NCBI RefSeq assembly: GCF_900302475.1
Contig: NZ_OMOQ01000001.1
Coordinates: 1,302,001 to 1,366,000, forward strand
DNA: 64,000 bases
Direction: 5' to 3'
DNA from: Defluviimonas aquaemixtae
GTDB taxonomy: Bacteria > Pseudomonadota > Alphaproteobacteria > Rhodobacterales > Rhodobacteraceae
Part shown: one piece after another, positions 61,199-64,000 of the stretch
How the letters are laid out: each line of letters starts with the position of its first letter
How positions within the stretch are numbered: position 1 is the stretch's first letter
Program-made: the position numbers and the translations under genes
Notes under the pieces: generated by a model
What the model was told of the DNA's origin: nothing
Databases searched by the model: none
The model's input: only the letters and a program-made list of their open reading frames with translations

Positions 61199-63013
61199 AT
61201 GGGACCGGAAATTTTCGCTCGGATCAGGACGGCCATAGCCGCGTTTTGCCTTGGCACGTTGGCCCAGAATGCGGCCGCCGAGCCGCAGCACGGCATAGCT
61301 ATGTATGGCCGCCCCGCGCTCCCACCCGATTTTGTGTCTCTTTCCTACGTCAATCCCGAGGCGCCCAAGGGCGGCCGAATCGTGTTCGGTGAGCCGGGCG
61401 GCTTCGATTCGCTCAATCCCTACATCCTGAAGGGCACCGCGCCATGGGGTCTCGGGCTCCACACGGTCGAGACGCTGATGGGACGAACGATCGACGAACC
61501 CTTCACGCTCTACGGCCTTCTGGCCGAATCGGTCGAGACCGACGCGTCCCGGAGTTGGGTCGAATTCACCCTCCGCCCCCAAGCGCGGTTCTCCGACGGA
61601 TCGCCAGTCTCGATCGAGGACGTGATGTGGAGCTACGAGACCCTCGGCACCCAGGGCCACCCGCGCTATCGCAACACCTGGTCGAAGGTCGCCAAGATGG
61701 AGCAGACGGGCGAACGCTCGGTCAGGTTCACCTTCGCCACCGAGGACCGGGAACTCGCGCTTCTGATGGGCATGCGGCCGATCCTCAAGAAAGCGCAGTG
61801 GGAGGGCAAGGACTTTGCCCAAAGCTCGCTCGACGTGCCAGTGGGCTCCGGCCCTTACGTCGTCGAGAGCTTCGAACCCGGCCGCTTCATCACCTTCCGC
61901 CGCAATCCCGACTACTGGGGCCGCGACCTGTCATTCAACCGCGGACAGCATAATTTCGACGAGATCCGCTACGACTACTTCGGCGACGGCGACGTGGTCT
62001 TCCAGGCCTTCACCGCTGGCGAGACGATGAGCCACCGCGAAACGAACGCGGCGAAGTGGCTGGCTCAGTATAACTTCGCCGCGATCCGGTCGGGCGAGGT
62101 CGTTAAATCCGAGATTCCGAACCAGAGGCCCTCGGGCATCACCGGGCTCGTGATGAACACCCGCAACCCGGTTTTCGCTGACTGGAGGGTGCGCGAGGCG
62201 ATGATCCTCGCCTTCAATTTCGAGTTCATCAACCAGACCCTGAACGGCGGGACCGAGCCGCGCATCACCTCCTATTTCTCGAACTCCGTCCTCGCGATGG
62301 ATCACGGCCCCGCCGAGGGGCGCGTCGCCGAACTCCTCGCCCCCTTCGCCGCCGATCTGCCGCCCGGCACGGTCGAAGGCTACGGGCTGCCCGAGGGCAA
62401 CGCCGATCGCGCGATCGACCGGGGAAATCTGAGAAAAGCGATCGCGCTTCTGGAGGAGGCCGGCTGGACCGTGCAGGACGGTGTGATGAAGAACGCCGAC
62501 GGCAAGCCGCTCAGCTTCGAAATCGTGCTGGCTTCGGGTGCGACGGGCACGCATTCGGTTGTCGACATCTATGTCGAGGCGCTGAAGAACCTCGGCGTCG
62601 AGCCCCAGATCACCATGGTCGACAGCGCCCAGTACAAGGAGCGCACGAACGCCTACGAATTCGACATGGCGTGGTATACGCGCGCGCTGTCCTTGAGCCC
62701 CGGCAACGAGCAGATTCTCTACTGGGGGGCCAAAGGCGTGACCGAGCCCGGTACCCGGAACTGGATGGGCATGAACTCGCCCGCCGCCGAGGCTATGGTC
62801 GCCGACATGGTGGGCGCCGAAAGTCAGGAGGAGTTCATCGCAGCGACTCGCGCGCTCGACCGGATTCTGACGGCGGGGCGCTACGTGATCCCCGTGTGGT
62901 TTAGTCGGGTCTCGCGCATTGCCCATTCGAACCATCTTCACTACCCCGAGCGCATTCCGCTATATGGGGACTGGCCGGGCTTTCAGCCGGAAGTCTGGTG
63001 GTTTGAGGACTGA
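61199..63013 (+). CDS. Peptide ABC transporter substrate-binding protein, family 5 (YejA-like)
   Basis: A 604-residue periplasmic protein with an N-terminal signal sequence (IRTAIAAFCLGTLAQNAAA). Family-5 signatures: ALPPDFVSLSYVNPEAPKGGRIVFGEPGGFDSLNPYIL, a SDGSPVSIEDVMWSYE block, and DVPVGSGPYVVESFEPGRFITFRRNPDYWGRDL. This pattern fits YejA, which serves oligopeptide and microcin-C-like uptake. Permease and ATPase genes (yejBEF) are not next to it; the next gene is an entericidin-like one. Whether it is an orphan binder is unknown. Confidence 0.92.
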   Translation: MGPEIFARIRTAIAAFCLGTLAQNAAAEPQHGIAMYGRPALPPDFVSLSYVNPEAPKGGRIVFGEPGGFDSLNPYILKGTAPWGLGLHTVETLMGRTIDEPFTLYGLLAESVETDASRSWVEFTLRPQARFSDGSPVSIEDVMWSYETLGTQGHPRYRNTWSKVAKMEQTGERSVRFTFATEDRELALLMGMRPILKKAQWEGKDFAQSSLDVPVGSGPYVVESFEPGRFITFRRNPDYWGRDLSFNRGQHNFDEIRYDYFGDGDVVFQAFTAGETMSHRETNAAKWLAQYNFAAIRSGEVVKSEIPNQRPSGITGLVMNTRNPVFADWRVREAMILAFNFEFINQTLNGGTEPRITSYFSNSVLAMDHGPAEGRVAELLAPFAADLPPGTVEGYGLPEGNADRAIDRGNLRKAIALLEEAGWTVQDGVMKNADGKPLSFEIVLASGATGTHSVVDIYVEALKNLGVEPQITMVDSAQYKERTNAYEFDMAWYTRALSLSPGNEQILYWGAKGVTEPGTRNWMGMNSPAAEAMVADMVGAESQEEFIAATRALDRILTAGRYVIPVWFSRVSRIAHSNHLHYPERIPLYGDWPGFQPEVWWFED

Positions 63014-63017
63014 GAGC

Positions 63018-63131
63018 ATGAAGAAACTGATGCTGATCGCTTTGCTGGTTGGACTTGCGGGCTGCAATACGGTCGCGGGCATCGGAGACGATGTCTCCGG
63101 CGGCGCGCGCACGGTGCAAAGCTGGTTCTGA
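63018..63131 (+). CDS. Entericidin-family small lipoprotein
   Basis: A 37-residue lipoprotein precursor: MKKLMLIALLVGLAGC with the lipobox LAGC, then NTVAGIGDDVSGGARTVQSWF. This matches the entericidin A/B family, where small lipoproteins form an antidote/toxin pair in E. coli. Only one member is present. It starts four bases after the upstream stop codon, so it may be co-transcribed with the peptide-binding protein. Confidence 0.85.
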   Translation: MKKLMLIALLVGLAGCNTVAGIGDDVSGGARTVQSWF

Positions 63132-63242
63132 CGGACGGGTTCCGGTCACGATGACCCCCGACTGTGCGACTGCGGCGTCCAGGGTCCGCCCGATCTGGCC
63201 CGCCCGTCAGTCAGGGGGCGCTCCATCGGGACCGTTTGAACG

Positions 63243-63884
63243 TTTGGCCGGCTTGCGGCCAAGCTCTCGGTGCCGCCTTCCTGCTGATCACAGCCGTCGG
63301 GTCAGGGATCATGGCCGACGCGCAATCGGGCGTGAACGCGGGCCTCGTCTTTCCGGCAAATGCGCTCGCGACGGGCTGCGCGTTCTACGTTCTTGTCACG
63401 GTATGTGGCCCTATCTCGGGAGTGCACTTCAACCCTGCCGTGACGTTTGCCTTCGCGCTGCTGCGCCATGTCGCCCCCGGCGCGGCACTGGCCTGTTTCG
63501 CGGTGCAGGTCGCGAGTGGGATTGCGGGCGCCTGGATCGCGCAGGGCGTGCCGACCTCGACATCCTGCAGCTCTCGCAGAGCGGCCGCACGGGTCCGCGC
63601 CCATCGCTGGCAGAGGTGGTCGCGACCTTCGGGATGCCGTTCGCGATCATCGGAGACTGCGCCTTTCACCTGCACACGCGCCTGTCTTCGTTGCTGTCTA
63701 CATCATCGGGGCCCGCTGGTTCACCGCTTCGACGAGCTTCGCCAATCCCGCAGTCACCATCGCTCGCGGGCTGACCGACACCTTTGCAGGTATCCTGCCG
63801 AGCCTCGTCCCGTCCTACCTCCTCGCCCAGCTTGCTGGCGCGGCATTTGCCGCGTTTTTCCTGCCGAAGCTCTTTTCCGGCTGA
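63243..63884 (+). pseudogene. Frameshifted aquaporin/glycerol-facilitator-type channel (AqpS-like)
   Basis: Aquaporin sequence is spread over three frames. RLAAKL is in the first frame, then GAAFLLITAVGSGIMA and the first NPA motif (SGVHFNPAVTFAFALLRHV) in the second. The middle, LDILQLSQSGRTG...FGMPFAIIG, is in the third. Finally the second NPA motif (ARWFTASTSFANPAVTIARGLTDTFAGILPS) to the end at 63884 is back in the first frame. The reading needs one-base shifts near 63265, 63548 and 63660-63680, each like a single deletion. The NPAVTIAR...LTDTFAGI ending is typical of arsenic-linked AqpS channels. No ars gene is visible. Assembly error is possible. Confidence 0.75.
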
Positions 63885-63930
63885 AGTTTCGGGTGCAGAC
63901 TGTTTGGAACCCGAAGACGGAGTTCGGACG

Positions 63931-64000
63931 ATGAAATGGCATCACGTTGAGGAGAACTGGTCTGCGTTCTTCGACGCGATCACCGACCGCTGGCCGGATG
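63931..64000 (+). CDS. CsbD-like protein, 5' part only
   Basis: The frame begins MKWHHVEENWSAFFDAITDRWPD and runs off the window. The pattern M-W-x-x-V/I-E-x-x-W at the start is that of CsbD-like small stress proteins, which are widespread and of unknown function. With only 23 residues visible the assignment is tentative. Confidence 0.5.
   Translation, partial: MKWHHVEENWSAFFDAITDRWPD

Noticed and set aside
1..64000. CRISPR array, prophage, insertion sequence, tRNA or rRNA genes
   Set aside because: No regularly spaced repeats, transposase, integrase or phage structural genes, and no rRNA or cloverleaf-type sequence were recognised on reading; a tRNAscan run would be decisive for tRNAs.

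Overview
The window is a 64-kb piece of a high-GC alphaproteobacterial chromosome, most probably Rhodobacteraceae (Rhodobacterales). The evidence is the gene order dusB(nifR3)-ntrB-ntrC-ntrY-ntrX followed by trkA-trkH-hfq-hflX, a fused IspDF, an NtrC without the sigma-54 contact loop, and the hpt/ratA/hemB/mfd/rpsB-tsf housekeeping set. I see no rRNA, tRNA, CRISPR array, insertion sequence or prophage. The species cannot be named from sequence reading alone.

Layout. 1-6.2 kb: hpt, a RatA/COQ10-like protein, a TetR regulator with an AhpD-like peroxidase and a matching operator pair, a glutaredoxin, an ammonium transporter, and the minus-strand operon ispDF-pgpA-cinA. 6.4-19 kb: the nitrogen and redox two-component block (dusB, ntrBC, ntrYX), a DUF4386 membrane protein, potassium uptake (trkA, trkH), the RNA chaperone hfq and the GTPase hflX. 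19-31 kb: slipin/NfeD membrane pair, a penicillin-acylase-family hydrolase, a beta-hydroxyacid dehydrogenase, a Tat lipoprotein of the SYLF family, hemB, a small membrane protein and mfd. 31-35 kb: an overlapping minus-strand operon (AMP ligase, DsbA-like oxidoreductase, Bcr/CflA exporter) divergent from an XRE-cupin regulator.

35.3-45.3 kb is the most coherent accessory block, an amino-sugar and probably cell-wall-sugar catabolic island. One arm encodes MurQ, a sugar ABC importer and a Gfo/Idh-type oxidoreductase. The divergent arm encodes a BadF-type kinase, a GntR/UTRA regulator, a SIS-type deaminase/isomerase and NagA. Together these give a full route from MurNAc/GlcNAc to fructose-6-phosphate and ammonia. 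Two copies of a direct-repeat operator candidate lie in the divergent promoter region.

45.4-64 kb: rpe, a redoxin, a LuxR solo, and then a 757-bp intergenic region holding two copies of a structured 90-bp element, each followed by a strong intrinsic terminator (candidate twin small RNAs). Then come tsf-rpsB, several small enzymes, a TetR-psuK-psuG pseudouridine catabolic operon with a perfect palindromic operator, DUF502, two secreted barrel-like proteins, a patatin-like protein, 3-hydroxybutyrate dehydrogenase, an orphan nucleotidyltransferase-like protein, a family-5 peptide-binding protein, an entericidin-like lipoprotein, a frameshifted aquaporin and the start of a CsbD-like gene.

A family of GC-rich hairpin repeats recurs between genes at about 24.8-25.0, 39.1 and 59.3 kb. 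One of these lies between the binding-protein and permease genes of the sugar importer. Start sites and functions are inferred by reading only; no database search was possible.
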